A stretch of 64,000 bases of DNA, taken from contig OZ240665.1 in the NCBI GenBank assembly GCA_965198565.1, forward strand, positions 310,001-374,000. The letters run 5' to 3'. Origin of the DNA: LMUY01 sp965198565. Lineage in GTDB: Bacteria > Pseudomonadota > Alphaproteobacteria > Acetobacterales > Acetobacteraceae. Below are positions 40,326-49,790 of this stretch, in pieces. A program made the position numbers and the translations under genes. The notes beneath the pieces are model-generated. The model was given only the letters and a program-made list of their open reading frames with translations. It had not been told where the DNA came from and did not search any database. How positions within the stretch are numbered: position 1 is the first letter of the stretch; each line of letters begins with the position of its first letter.

Positions 40326-43300
40326 CTATTCCGCCGCCTCGGCCACCAGCCGCACCCGCTTGCCGCGCGCCAGACGCTCCAGGGCCAGATACACCACCGG
40401 CGTCGTGTAGAGCGTCAAGCTTTGGCTCACCAACAGACCGCCGATGACGCAGACGCCCAGCGGCACCTGGTATTCCGACCCGGTGCCCGTCGCCAGCGCC
40501 AGCGGCAGCGCGCCCAGCAGCGACGCCAAGGTGGTCATGATGATGGGGCGGAAGCGTTCGATGCAGGCCGAATGGATGGCGGCCTCCGGGGTCAGGCCGT
40601 GTTCCCGCTCCGCCTCGAGCGCGAAATCCACCAGCATGATGGCGTTCTTCTTCACGATGCCCATCAGCAGCACGATGCCGATGATCGACAGCAGCGACAG
40701 ATCCGACCCGGTGACGATAATTGCGAGCAAGGCGCCCAGCCCAGCCGAGGGCAGGGTCGACAGGATCGTCAGCGGGTGCAGCAGGGACTCGTAGAGCACG
40801 CCGAGCACGATGTAGATCGTCAGCAGCGCCGCCCCGATCAGCGCCGGTTCCGCCGCCAGCGACTTCTGCAGGAATTGCGCATTGCCGGCGAATTGGGTGT
40901 GCACGCTGTCGGGCATGCGCAGCGACAGCGCGGTTCGCTCCACCAGGTTGGTCGCCGCACCCAGCGACATGCCCGGCGCCAGGTTGAAGCTGATGGACGC
41001 AGCAGGAAACTGGCCCTGGTGGGTGATTTGCAGCGGCGCCACCCCACGCTCGAAATGCGCCACCGCGGACAGCGGCACCTGCTGCGCATTGGGGGCGCCG
41101 ACATAGACGCTGCTGAGCAAGGATGGGTCGGCCTGCAACGCCGGGTCGGTCTCGAGCACGACGGTGTATTGGTTGCGGTCGGTGTAGATGGTGGAAATCT
41201 GCCGCTGCGCGTAGGCGTTGTTCAGCGCGTTGTCGATTGCCGCCGTGGATAGCCCGAGCCTGGCCGCTGCGTCCCGGTCGATCACCACGTTGGATTGCGG
41301 GCCCGGGTGGTCCTGGTCGCTGGTCACGTCGGTCAGGCCCGGCACGGCTTGCAGCGCGGCTTCCATGCGCTGCGCCCAGAACCGCAGTTCGGCCAAGTCG
41401 GCGTCCAGCAGGACGAACTGGAACTGGCTGCCGCCGGTGCGCCCGCCGCCGCGCAAATCCTGCGCGGAAAATAGGAACGTGCGCACATCGCCCATTGCCT
41501 GCAGCTTGGGCCGCAGCCGATCGATCACCTGCTCGCTGCTGATCCTGCGCTGGGACAACGGCTTGAGCTGGATGCTGAGCAGCCCGCGGTTCAGCGAGGC
41601 CCAGCCGCTGCTGACGCCGACGACCGAGCTCACCGCTTGCACCGCCGGGTCCGACAGCAACACGTCCACCACCCGTTGCTGGCGCTCGGACATGGCGGCG
41701 AAGGAAACCGATGGGTCCGCCACCGTGCCGCCCTGGATCAGCCCGGTGTCCTGGATCGGCAAGAAGCCTTTCGGCACCTGCCCGTAGAGCCAGACATTGC
41801 CGACCACCGCACCCAAGGTGAGCGCCAGCATCAGCCGCCGGTGCCGCAAGGCCCAGTCCAGCGAGCGCGCGTAGCTGCCCAGCAAGCGGGTGAAACTGCG
41901 TTCGATGGCGGCGTCGACATGCGCCCACCAGCGCGGCGATTTCACACGGATGTGGCTGAATTGGCCGCACATCATGGGCGTGAGCGTCAGTGAGACCACG
42001 GCCGACACGCCAATGGCCGCCACCAGGACGACGGAGAACTCGTGGAACAAGCTGCCGAGGATGCCGCCCAGGAACAGGATCGGGATGAACACCGCGACCA
42101 GCGAAATCGAGATCGACAGCACGGTGAAGCCGATCTGCCGCGCGCCCTTGATGGCGGCCTCGAGCGGCGGCAACCCGGCCTCGCTGTAGCGGGCGATGTT
42201 CTCGATCATGACGATGGCGTCGTCGACCACGAAGCCCACCGAGATGGTGAGCGACATGAGGGAGAAGTTGTCGAGGCTGAAGCCGAGCTTCCACATCACC
42301 GCCAGCGTGCCGGCGATGGACAGCGGCACGGTGACGGCAGCCGCCAGGGTCGGCAACAGGCGGCGCATGAAGATGAACACCACCACCAGCACCAGCGCCA
42401 CCGAGATCAGCAGCGCCCGCTGCACGTCCTGCACGCTGGCGCGGATGGTCGAGGTGCGGTCCGAGATGATCGAGACATGCACGTCCGGTGGCAGCCACTG
42501 CAGCAGGTGCGGCAGCTCGGCCTTGATCTCGTCGACGGTGGCGATGACGTTGGCGCCCGCCGTCTTGGTGACCGTCATCAGGATCGCCGGGGTCTGCCCG
42601 TCCCAGGCCGCCAGCCGCGAGTTCGCCACGCCGTCGACCACCGAGGCCACGTCCGACAGCCGCAGCGCCGAGCCGTTCAGCGACTTGACCACCAGCCCGG
42701 CGTAGTCCTTGGCATGGACGATCTGGCCGTTGGCCGCGATTGCCTCCGCCCGCTTGGGACCCTCGAAGCTGCCGGTCGGCTCGATCACGTTGGCATTACG
42801 GATGGCGGTGTAGACGTCCTGCGCCGAGAGCGAGGCCGCCCGCAACGCCCCCGGGTTGAGCCGCACCCGCACCGCCGGCTTTTCCGCCCCGGCGATGGTG
42901 ACCTGGCCCACCCCGTCCAATTGCGACAGCCGCTGGCCCAGGATGGTGTCGGCGGCGTCGTAGATCTGGCCGAGTGCCAGGGTTTTGGAGGTGAGCGCCA
43001 AGGTCAGGATCGGGGCCTGCGCTGGGTTGATCTTGCGGTAGATCGGCCGGGTCGGCAGGTCGGACGGCAGATCGGGCGTCGCCGCGTTGATCGCTGCCTG
43101 CACGTCATGCGCGGCGCCTTCGATGTCGCGGTCGACGTCGAACTGGATGACGATGGCCGTGGAGCCGATCTGCGAGGTGGAGGTGATTTCGGTGACGCCG
43201 GCGATCTCGCCGATATGGCGCTCGAGGGGGGCGGCGATCGAGGTCGCCATCGTCGCCGGGTCCGCACCGGGCCGGGCGGCGGTGACGACGATGAACGGAA

Positions 43301-43424
43301 TGTCCACCGAGGGCAGCGGCGCGATCGGCAGGAAGTTGTAGGCGACCGCCCCGGCGATGAACAACCCGAGCGCCAGCAGCAAGGTGCCGACCGGGCGGAG
43401 GATGAAGGGCGTTGAGAAGTTCAC
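40326..43424 (-). CDS. mdtC: RND efflux pump subunit, MdtC-like
   Basis: A 1032-residue inner-membrane pump of the HAE-RND class with 12 membrane segments and two large periplasmic loops. The proton-relay Asp pair is in GFVVDDAIVMIEN (TM4) and a Lys is in the C-terminal LLMGIVKKNAIMLVDFAL. The opening FILRPVGTLLLALGLFIAGAVAYNFLPIAPLP resembles MdtC rather than MdtB. MdtB and MdtC form a mixed trimer in E. coli and export bile salts, novobiocin and metal-related compounds. The GTG start at 43424 lies next to a palindrome whose 3' arm provides the ribosome-binding site. Last gene of the set oprM-mdtA-mdtB-mdtC. Confidence 0.92.
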   Translation of the reverse strand: MNFSTPFILRPVGTLLLALGLFIAGAVAYNFLPIAPLPSVDIPFIVVTAARPGADPATMATSIAAPLERHIGEIAGVTEITSTSQIGSTAIVIQFDVDRDIEGAAHDVQAAINAATPDLPSDLPTRPIYRKINPAQAPILTLALTSKTLALGQIYDAADTILGQRLSQLDGVGQVTIAGAEKPAVRVRLNPGALRAASLSAQDVYTAIRNANVIEPTGSFEGPKRAEAIAANGQIVHAKDYAGLVVKSLNGSALRLSDVASVVDGVANSRLAAWDGQTPAILMTVTKTAGANVIATVDEIKAELPHLLQWLPPDVHVSIISDRTSTIRASVQDVQRALLISVALVLVVVFIFMRRLLPTLAAAVTVPLSIAGTLAVMWKLGFSLDNFSLMSLTISVGFVVDDAIVMIENIARYSEAGLPPLEAAIKGARQIGFTVLSISISLVAVFIPILFLGGILGSLFHEFSVVLVAAIGVSAVVSLTLTPMMCGQFSHIRVKSPRWWAHVDAAIERSFTRLLGSYARSLDWALRHRRLMLALTLGAVVGNVWLYGQVPKGFLPIQDTGLIQGGTVADPSVSFAAMSERQQRVVDVLLSDPAVQAVSSVVGVSSGWASLNRGLLSIQLKPLSQRRISSEQVIDRLRPKLQAMGDVRTFLFSAQDLRGGGRTGGSQFQFVLLDADLAELRFWAQRMEAALQAVPGLTDVTSDQDHPGPQSNVVIDRDAAARLGLSTAAIDNALNNAYAQRQISTIYTDRNQYTVVLETDPALQADPSLLSSVYVGAPNAQQVPLSAVAHFERGVAPLQITHQGQFPAASISFNLAPGMSLGAATNLVERTALSLRMPDSVHTQFAGNAQFLQKSLAAEPALIGAALLTIYIVLGVLYESLLHPLTILSTLPSAGLGALLAIIVTGSDLSLLSIIGIVLLMGIVKKNAIMLVDFALEAEREHGLTPEAAIHSACIERFRPIIMTTLASLLGALPLALATGTGSEYQVPLGVCVIGGLLVSQSLTLYTTPVVYLALERLARGKRVRLVAEAAE

Positions 43425-43431
43425 GTCTTCT

Positions 43432-43573
43432 CCCTCTCCCGTCCTTCACGGGAGAGGGTCGGGGTGAGGGCTCTTGGGTCCCGCACAAACCGGAGAATCG
43501 ATCCAGTGCGCAAACGGATCAAGGCCCTGGCACCCTCACCCCAAGCCTCTCCCACCCGCGCCCGCGGGAGAGG
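43432..43573. repeat. inverted pair of dispersed palindromes, copies 8 and 9, within the efflux operon
   Basis: Copy 8: CCCTCTCCCGT (43432-43442) and ACGGGAGAGGG (43448-43458), with the GTCGGGGTGAGGG tail. Copy 9: CCTCTCCC (43546-43553) and GGGAGAGG (43566-43573), preceded by CACCCTCACCCC, so it points the other way. They fill most of the 214-bp gap between mdtB and mdtC. On the minus strand, the 3' arm of copy 8 lies seven bases from the mdtC GTG. Confidence 0.9.
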
Positions 43574-43638
43574 GAGATTTGTGGATCCCGCCGCGGCCAT
43601 GCCCCATTGGAGAGAGCCGGGCCGAGTGGCCAGCGCGC

Positions 43639-46600
43639 TCACTCCGCCGCCGCCGGCCGGATCGACCCGGCGGCAAACCGCAGCCGCCAGCGCTCGAACG
43701 CCAGATAAATCACCGGCGTGGTGTAGAGCGTCAGCAACTGGCTCACCAGCAAGCCGCCCACGATCGTCACACCCAGCGGAAAGCGCAGTTCCGACCCGGT
43801 GCCGTGCTCGAGCGCCAGCGGCAACGCGCCGAGCAGGGCGGCCGCGGTCGTCATCATGATGGGGCGGAACCGCAGCAGGCACGCCTCCTCGATCGCTGCG
43901 TCCGGCGACAGGCCGCGCTCGCGCTCCGCCTCGACCGCGAAGTCGATCATCATGATGGCGTTCTTCTTCACGATGCCCATCAGCAGCACGATGCCGACCA
44001 GCGCCACCAGCGACAAATCCAGCCCGAACAGCCGCAGCGCCAGCAGCGCCCCGATCCCGGCCGAGGGCAGCGTGGACAGGATCGTGACCGGATGGATCGT
44101 GCTCTCGTACAGCACCCCCAGCACGATATAAATCACCACGACCGCCGCCAGGATCAGCCAGGGCTCCGACGCCAGCGAGCGCTGGAACTCGGCCGCGTCG
44201 CCGCCATAGCTGCCGTTCACCGTCTCTGGCAGCCCAATACCGGCCTCCGCCCGGCGCACCGCCGCCACCGCCTCCCCCAGCGACGCGCCCGGCGCCAGGT
44301 CGAACGACAAGGTCACCGACGGGAACTGCTGCTCGTGCGTGATGGCGAGCGGCCCCACCGTCCGGCTGATCTTCGCCAGCGCCGACAGCGGCACCAGCGA
44401 TTGCGCCGCCCCCGTGACCGTTGCGCCGCTGGTGGTGCTCTGACCCTGCGCCGACAGCACGCCGGGCACGCGCAAGCGCAGCAGGGACGCCGGGTCCGCC
44501 TGCCACGCCGGGTCGGCCTCCAGGATCACGCGGTATTGGTTGTTCTGCGCAAAGATGGTGCTGATCTGTCGCTGCCCGAAACTGTCGTACAGCACGTCCT
44601 GAATGGTCTGCATCGACACGCCGAGGCGCTGCGCGGCTTCGCGGTCCACCGTGACCTTGGTGACCAAGCCCTCGTCCTGCTGGTCGCTCGCCACGTTGCG
44701 CAGCTCGGGCAGGCGCTGCAGCCGGGCCAGCAGCCGCGGCGCCCAGGTGGCAAGCTCCGCCGGGTCGGTGTCCACCAGCGTATATTGGTACTGCGTGCGG
44801 CTGATCTTGGTGCCGATCTGGATGTCCTGCACCGGCTGGGTGAACACCGACAGGCCGGGGATCGCGTTGGCGTCCGCCTGCAAGCGCGCCTGCACTGCCG
44901 CCACCGCGTCGCGCTGCCGGCGCGGCTTGAGCCCGATCGTCACCTGCCCGGCATTGGGCGTGGCGTTCACCGACCCGGCGCCCACGAACGAGACCACGTT
45001 GGTGACCGCCGGGTCGGTGCGGGCGGCGGCGGCAAACTGGGCCTGCAGCTTGGCCATCGCGGGCACGGAAATGGCCTGGCTCGCCTCCGTCACCGCGACG
45101 ATCACGCCGGTGTCCTGCGACGGCAAGAACCCCTTGGGCGCCACCACGTAGAGCAGCACCGTGCCCACCAGCGACGCCACAGCCAGGGTCAGCACCAGCG
45201 GCTGCGCGTTCAAGGCCCAGCGCAGGGAGCGGCGATACCCCGCCAGGCAGCGGCGAAATCCGCCCTCGAACCCGCGCGCCAACCACCCCGCGCGATCGTG
45301 CTCGATGGGTCGCAGCAACCGGCCGCACATCATCGGCGTGAGGGTGAGCGAGACGACCGCCGACACCACGACCGACACCGCCAGGGTCATGGCGAACTCG
45401 TTGAACAGCCGCCCCACCACGCCCGTCATGAACAGCAGCGGGATGAACACCGCCACCAGCGAGACCGTGAGCGACACGATGGTGAAGCCGATCTGCTTGG
45501 CGCCGCGATACGCCGCCGTGAGAGGCGGCACGCCACCCTCGATGTATCGCACCACGTTCTCGATCATGACGATCGCGTCGTCCACCACGAAGCCGGTGGA
45601 GACCGTCAGCGCCATCAGCGACAGGTTGTCGAGCGCGAAGCCGAGCAGCGACATCACGCCGAACGTGCCCATCAGCGACAGCGGCAGCGCGATGCCGGGG
45701 ATCACCGTGGCGCGCCAGGAGCCCAGGAACAAGTAGATCACCGCGATCACCAGCGCGATCGCCAGCACCAGGGTGAATTGCACGTCGGCCACCGAGGCGC
45801 GGATGGTCTGGGTGCGGTCCAGCACCACCTGCAGCTTCACCCCCGCGGGGAGCGAGTGCTCCAAGTCGGGCAGAGCCTCGCGGATGTCGGCCACGGTCTG
45901 CACGATGTTGGCGCCGGGCTGCCGCTGGATGTCCAGCACCACCGCGGGGTGGCCGTTCAGCTCGGACAGCACGCGGTTGTTCTCCACGCCCGCGACCACG
46001 CTGCCGACGTCCTTCAGCCGCAGCGGGCCGCTATCCTTGTAGCTGATCACCAGGTTGCGGTAGGCGTCCGGCGTGAGCAGTTGGTCGTTGGTAGCCAGGG
46101 CGAAGGACTGGCGCCGGCCGTCGAACCCGCCCTCGGCGCCGTTCACGTTGGCGGCCGCCACCGCGGTGCGCACATCCTCCATCGACAGGTTGTAGGCGGC
46201 CAACCGCGCCGGATCGATCCGCACCCGAATGGCCCGGCGCAACCCGCCCTGCACCGTCACCTTGCCCACCCCGTTGATCTGGCTGAGCTTGGGCTGCAGC
46301 AACGTGTCCGCCGCGTCGGCCACCAGGTCGAGCGGGACGCTGTCGGAGGTGAGCGCGAGGGAGACGATCGGCGCGTCCGCCGGGTTCACCTTGGAGTACA
46401 CCGGCGGGTAGGGCAGCGTGGTCGGCAAGGTGCCCGCCGCCGCGTTGATGGCCGCCTGCACGTCCTGCGCGGCGCCGTCCATCGAGCGGGACAGGTTGAA
46501 CTGCAGCGTGATCTCGCTGTTGCCCTCGCTGCTGGTGCTCTCCATCGAGGCCAGCCCGGTGATCTCGCCCAGTTGGCGCTCCAGGCTCGCCGTCACCAAG

Positions 46601-46782
46601 GTGGCGGTCACGTGTGGGCTGGCGCCGGGCAGTTGGGTGGTGACCTGGATGGTCGGGAAATCCACCTGCGGCAGCGCCGAGACCGGCAGCGCGCTGTAGC
46701 CCAGCAGCCCCGCCAACAGCACGGCGACCGCGAGCAGCCCGGTGGCGATTGGCCGGGCGATGAAGGGCGCGGAGATGTTCAA
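43639..46782 (-). CDS. mdtB: RND efflux pump subunit, MdtB-like
   Basis: A 1047-residue HAE-RND pump. It begins SAPFIARPIATGLLAVAVLLAGLLGYSALPVSALPQVDFPTIQV, the characteristic MdtB start. TM4 has GFVVDDAIVMIENVVRYIEGGVPP with the proton-carrying Asp pair, and TLTPMMCGRLL closes the first half. TM10 has VKKNAIMMIDFAVE. It should form the heteromultimer with MdtC. The start is a TTG at 46782 eight bases after the mdtA stop, in the absence of ATG or GTG. In E. coli MdtB and MdtC are neighbours as here; here a 214-bp gap holding palindromes separates them. Confidence 0.92.
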   Translation of the reverse strand: MNISAPFIARPIATGLLAVAVLLAGLLGYSALPVSALPQVDFPTIQVTTQLPGASPHVTATLVTASLERQLGEITGLASMESTSSEGNSEITLQFNLSRSMDGAAQDVQAAINAAAGTLPTTLPYPPVYSKVNPADAPIVSLALTSDSVPLDLVADAADTLLQPKLSQINGVGKVTVQGGLRRAIRVRIDPARLAAYNLSMEDVRTAVAAANVNGAEGGFDGRRQSFALATNDQLLTPDAYRNLVISYKDSGPLRLKDVGSVVAGVENNRVLSELNGHPAVVLDIQRQPGANIVQTVADIREALPDLEHSLPAGVKLQVVLDRTQTIRASVADVQFTLVLAIALVIAVIYLFLGSWRATVIPGIALPLSLMGTFGVMSLLGFALDNLSLMALTVSTGFVVDDAIVMIENVVRYIEGGVPPLTAAYRGAKQIGFTIVSLTVSLVAVFIPLLFMTGVVGRLFNEFAMTLAVSVVVSAVVSLTLTPMMCGRLLRPIEHDRAGWLARGFEGGFRRCLAGYRRSLRWALNAQPLVLTLAVASLVGTVLLYVVAPKGFLPSQDTGVIVAVTEASQAISVPAMAKLQAQFAAAARTDPAVTNVVSFVGAGSVNATPNAGQVTIGLKPRRQRDAVAAVQARLQADANAIPGLSVFTQPVQDIQIGTKISRTQYQYTLVDTDPAELATWAPRLLARLQRLPELRNVASDQQDEGLVTKVTVDREAAQRLGVSMQTIQDVLYDSFGQRQISTIFAQNNQYRVILEADPAWQADPASLLRLRVPGVLSAQGQSTTSGATVTGAAQSLVPLSALAKISRTVGPLAITHEQQFPSVTLSFDLAPGASLGEAVAAVRRAEAGIGLPETVNGSYGGDAAEFQRSLASEPWLILAAVVVIYIVLGVLYESTIHPVTILSTLPSAGIGALLALRLFGLDLSLVALVGIVLLMGIVKKNAIMMIDFAVEAERERGLSPDAAIEEACLLRFRPIMMTTAAALLGALPLALEHGTGSELRFPLGVTIVGGLLVSQLLTLYTTPVIYLAFERWRLRFAAGSIRPAAAE

Positions 46783-46789
46783 CGCGAGA

Positions 46790-48019
46790 TCACGGCGCGG
46801 CGGAGGCGCGCTGCCCCGTCACACGCGGCGGCTCGGTGCCGACCTGACCGGGGTTGACCTGCGCTGGCCCGCTGCCCGCCGCGATGACGACGTGCGCGCC
46901 ATCGGTCAGCCGAGACGAGCCGTCCGTCACCACGCGGTCTCCCGGCTGCAGCCCGGCGAGCACCACCGAAACGCTCTCATCCTCATGCCCGACGGTGATC
47001 GGGCGGCGCACCACCGTGTCGTTGCCGGCCACCACATAGGCGAACGCACCCGCCGGCCCGCGCTGCACCGCGACTGGCGGCACCGTCACCACGTTGTGCT
47101 CCACATGCACCAGCAGTCGGACGTTGATGAAGCCGCCAGGCCACAGCGTCAGGCCCGCGTTGGGGAAGGTCGCCTTCAGCTTGATGGTGCCGGTGTTCTG
47201 GTCGACCGTGTTGTCCAGCACCGCCAATTTGCCCCGATCCACCGGCGCGCGCTGGGCGGCGACGTCCCCCTGCGGGTAGGCCAGCACCTCGGGGGTGCCC
47301 GCCTGCATGGCGGCCGCGACGTCCGGCAGGGTCTGCTGCGGCAGGGTGAACACCACCGAGATCGGCTGCAACTGCGTGATCACCACCAGCGGCGTGGTAT
47401 CGGCGGCGTGCACGATGTTGCCTTGGTCCACCTGCCTGATGCCGGTGCGGCCATCGAGCGGGCTCACGATGGTGGTGTAGGACAGGTTGGTCCGCGCGGT
47501 GTCGATCTGCGCCTGGTCCTGCTGCACCTGCGCCACGTCCTGCGCCACCAGCGCCTTCTGCGTGTCCGAGGTCTGGCCCGAAGTGTAGGCGGTGGCGGCG
47601 AGCTTCTGGTAGCGCCCCAAATCCACCCGGGCGTTGGCCAGGCTCGCCTCGTCCTGCGCTTTCTTGGCGACGGCCTGGTCCAGCGCCGCCTGGTAGGACC
47701 GTGGGTCGATCCGGGCCAGCACGTCCCCGGTCTTCACGTCCTGGCCCTCGACGAAGCGCACCTCCACCAGCGGGCCGTCGATCATCGCCTTGATGTTGAC
47801 CGTGTTGAACGCCTGCACCGTACCCAGCGCATCGAGATACTCGGGGACATCGGCCACCGTGGCGGTGGCCGTCAGCACCGGGATCGCGTCGCCAGTGGCG
47901 CTGCCGGGCGGCCCTGGCTTGGCGCGGACCGACGAGGCGGGCGCTTGGAGGGCAAAGAACCCGGCGGCGCCGAGGCCAACCAGCAGCACGAGGGCAAGCA
48001 ACAGGCGCTGACGCGTCAT
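46790..48019 (-). CDS. mdtA: RND efflux periplasmic adaptor, MdtA-like
   Basis: A 409-residue membrane-fusion protein that joins the RND pump to the outer-membrane channel. An N-terminal signal-anchor (residues 5-25) precedes PVLTATATVADVPEYLDALGTVQAFNTVNIKAMIDGPLVEV, the lipoyl half-motif. A helical hairpin follows (YQAALDQAVAKKAQDEASLANARVDLGRYQKL). Then IVSPLDGRTGIRQVDQGNIV completes the lipoyl domain, and beta-barrel and membrane-proximal domains end the protein. The ATG at 48019 overlaps the outer-membrane channel stop (ATGA). MdtA order and motif (PLDGRTGIRQVD) match the E. coli protein. Confidence 0.92.
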   Translation of the reverse strand: MTRQRLLLALVLLVGLGAAGFFALQAPASSVRAKPGPPGSATGDAIPVLTATATVADVPEYLDALGTVQAFNTVNIKAMIDGPLVEVRFVEGQDVKTGDVLARIDPRSYQAALDQAVAKKAQDEASLANARVDLGRYQKLAATAYTSGQTSDTQKALVAQDVAQVQQDQAQIDTARTNLSYTTIVSPLDGRTGIRQVDQGNIVHAADTTPLVVITQLQPISVVFTLPQQTLPDVAAAMQAGTPEVLAYPQGDVAAQRAPVDRGKLAVLDNTVDQNTGTIKLKATFPNAGLTLWPGGFINVRLLVHVEHNVVTVPPVAVQRGPAGAFAYVVAGNDTVVRRPITVGHEDESVSVVLAGLQPGDRVVTDGSSRLTDGAHVVIAAGSGPAQVNPGQVGTEPPRVTGQRASAAP

Positions 48020-49569
48020 GTGGTTCCAATCGGTCCCGGCTGCGTCCATCCGCCGCCGAGGGCTTTGTATAGGCTGATGAGAGCCTGGAAATGCGCAAGC
48101 CGGGCTTGTGCCAGGGCGTTCTCATCGGTGAACAGTGTCGTCTGCGTGTTCAGCACAGTTGTGATGTCGACCACGCCGGCGCCAAGCTGCGCCCGCGCGA
48201 TGTCGGCGGCCTGCTGCGCCACTTTCACCGCCTGGCGGTCGAGGTCCTCCTGCTGCGCGGCGTAGCGGACGGCCACCAGGTAGGTGTCCGCGTCCTGGAA
48301 CGCTTGCAGCACCGCCTGGCGGTAGTCGGCCACCAATTCGGCATAGCGGCCCTTTGCCAGGTCGAGATTGCCTTGGCGCTGCCCATTGTCGAACAGCGGC
48401 TGCGTCACCGAGGCGGCGGCGGAGAACAGCAGGCTGCCGGGCTGCAACAGGGTGGAGAGCGCCAGGCTTTCGACGCCGCCCTGGGCGGTCAGCACGACGT
48501 CGGGGAAGAAGTCGGCGCGGGCGATCCTTATATTGCCGTTCTGCGCCACCAGGTTGGCCTCGGCCGACGCCACGTCCGGCCGCCGGGCCAGCAGCTCGGA
48601 CGGCAGCCCGGCGCTGACGGCGGGGGTGGGCAGGTTGGTCAGCGTGTCGGCCGCCACCGTGATGCTCTCCGGCGGCGCGCCGATCAGCGTGGCCAGGGCG
48701 ATCACCTGCTGCTCGAACTGGCTCTGCAGGTTGGGGATTTGCGCCGCCTCGCCCGCCACCAGGGCCGCTTGCTGGGCGATGTCCAGCGCCGTCGCCGTGC
48801 CCACTTGCGTGCGCACTTGGAACACCTTGAGCGTCGTCTGCGCATCGGCCAGGTTGCGGCGCGCCACCGCCAGCTCGTCCGCCGCGCCGAGCGCGTTGAA
48901 GTAGGTGGTTGCCACCGAGGTGAGCACCGTCAGCGCCACGTTGGCCTGGTCGAACCGGCTGAACAGCGCCGAGGCCTGGGCGGATTCCAGTGCCGCCCGG
49001 TTCTTGCCCCAGAAGTCCACCTCGTAGCTCACGGCGCCCTGGAGGCTGTATTCACGGGTCTCGCTGATCTTGCTGCCGGGCGCGGCGGAGACCACGGTGC
49101 TGCCCGCCGTCGAGACGGGCTGCGTGGCTGCGTTCGACGTGCTCGTGCCTGCCGAGGTGATGCCGCCGGCCCCCGTGGTGATGCCAGCCACCGATCCGCC
49201 GCTCGATCGGCCGCCGCCGATGCGCGTGTAGCTGCCGTCTCCGGACACGCTCACGGTCGGCAGCAGCGGCGCGCCGGAGACCTTCACCTGCGCGTCCGCC
49301 TGGATCACGCGGGCGGCGGCGGCGGCGAGGTTTTGGTTGTTGGCGCTGGCTTCGTCGATCAGCCGGTTGAGCTCAGGCGAGCCGAATGCCCGCCACCAGT
49401 CGGGCGCCGGCCATGCGGCTTGGGCGGACTGCGCCGTCGCGCGGAAGGCGGCCGGAACTGCCAGGCCGGGGCGGCGATAGGCCGGGCCGAGTTCGCAGGC
49501 AGACAGCAGGCTGGCGAGCGCCAACACCAATAAGACGGGCCATCGTGCTATTTTTGGCACAAGCGGCAT
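48016..49569 (-). CDS. outer-membrane efflux channel, NodT/OprM family
   Basis: A 517-residue lipoprotein channel of the TolC type. The signal peptide ends in lipobox LLSAC (Cys about residue 25). Two similar halves follow, with FGSPELNRLIDEASANNQNLAAAAARVIQADAQVKV in the first and SLLFSAAASVTQPLFDNGQRQGNLDLAKGRYAELVADYRQAVLQAFQDADTYLVAV in the second, the helical barrel elements. Compared with E. coli channels there is a Gly/Ser/Thr-rich insertion at about residues 115-170 (GGRSSGGSVAGITTGAGG onward) that would face outside or a strand turn. First gene of the efflux operon, divergent from flhF. Confidence 0.92.
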   Translation of the reverse strand: MPLVPKIARWPVLLVLALASLLSACELGPAYRRPGLAVPAAFRATAQSAQAAWPAPDWWRAFGSPELNRLIDEASANNQNLAAAAARVIQADAQVKVSGAPLLPTVSVSGDGSYTRIGGGRSSGGSVAGITTGAGGITSAGTSTSNAATQPVSTAGSTVVSAAPGSKISETREYSLQGAVSYEVDFWGKNRAALESAQASALFSRFDQANVALTVLTSVATTYFNALGAADELAVARRNLADAQTTLKVFQVRTQVGTATALDIAQQAALVAGEAAQIPNLQSQFEQQVIALATLIGAPPESITVAADTLTNLPTPAVSAGLPSELLARRPDVASAEANLVAQNGNIRIARADFFPDVVLTAQGGVESLALSTLLQPGSLLFSAAASVTQPLFDNGQRQGNLDLAKGRYAELVADYRQAVLQAFQDADTYLVAVRYAAQQEDLDRQAVKVAQQAADIARAQLGAGVVDITTVLNTQTTLFTDENALAQARLAHFQALISLYKALGGGWTQPGPIGTT

Positions 49570-49790
49570 TGCAGCGGTCTAATCCTCGATCGGGCACTCA
49601 GCCGGGCTGGCTGGGAACCAATATAGGCGTGTCCCGGCTAATACATTGCTAATGCCGGGCCCGCACGCGCGCCCGGGTTGCGAGCCAAACCGCTCGGCTG
49701 GGCCCGCTAAACACGACGGAACGCCCGTCCGTCGGCTCTTGCAGGCCAAATCTAAACAGTCTGGCAACCTTCTTCCGCCACAACGGGGCC

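Noticed and set aside
38190..41252. A 1020-codon open frame on the plus strand opposite the ankyrin, SYLF and mdtC genes
   Set aside because: Antisense shadow with His/Arg/Gln-rich composition; the minus strand has clear ankyrin, SYLF and RND genes.
43474..46857. A 1127-codon open frame opposite mdtB
   Set aside because: Shadow of the mdtB gene; rich in His, Arg and Gln repeats that arise from reversed Ala/Val/Leu codons.
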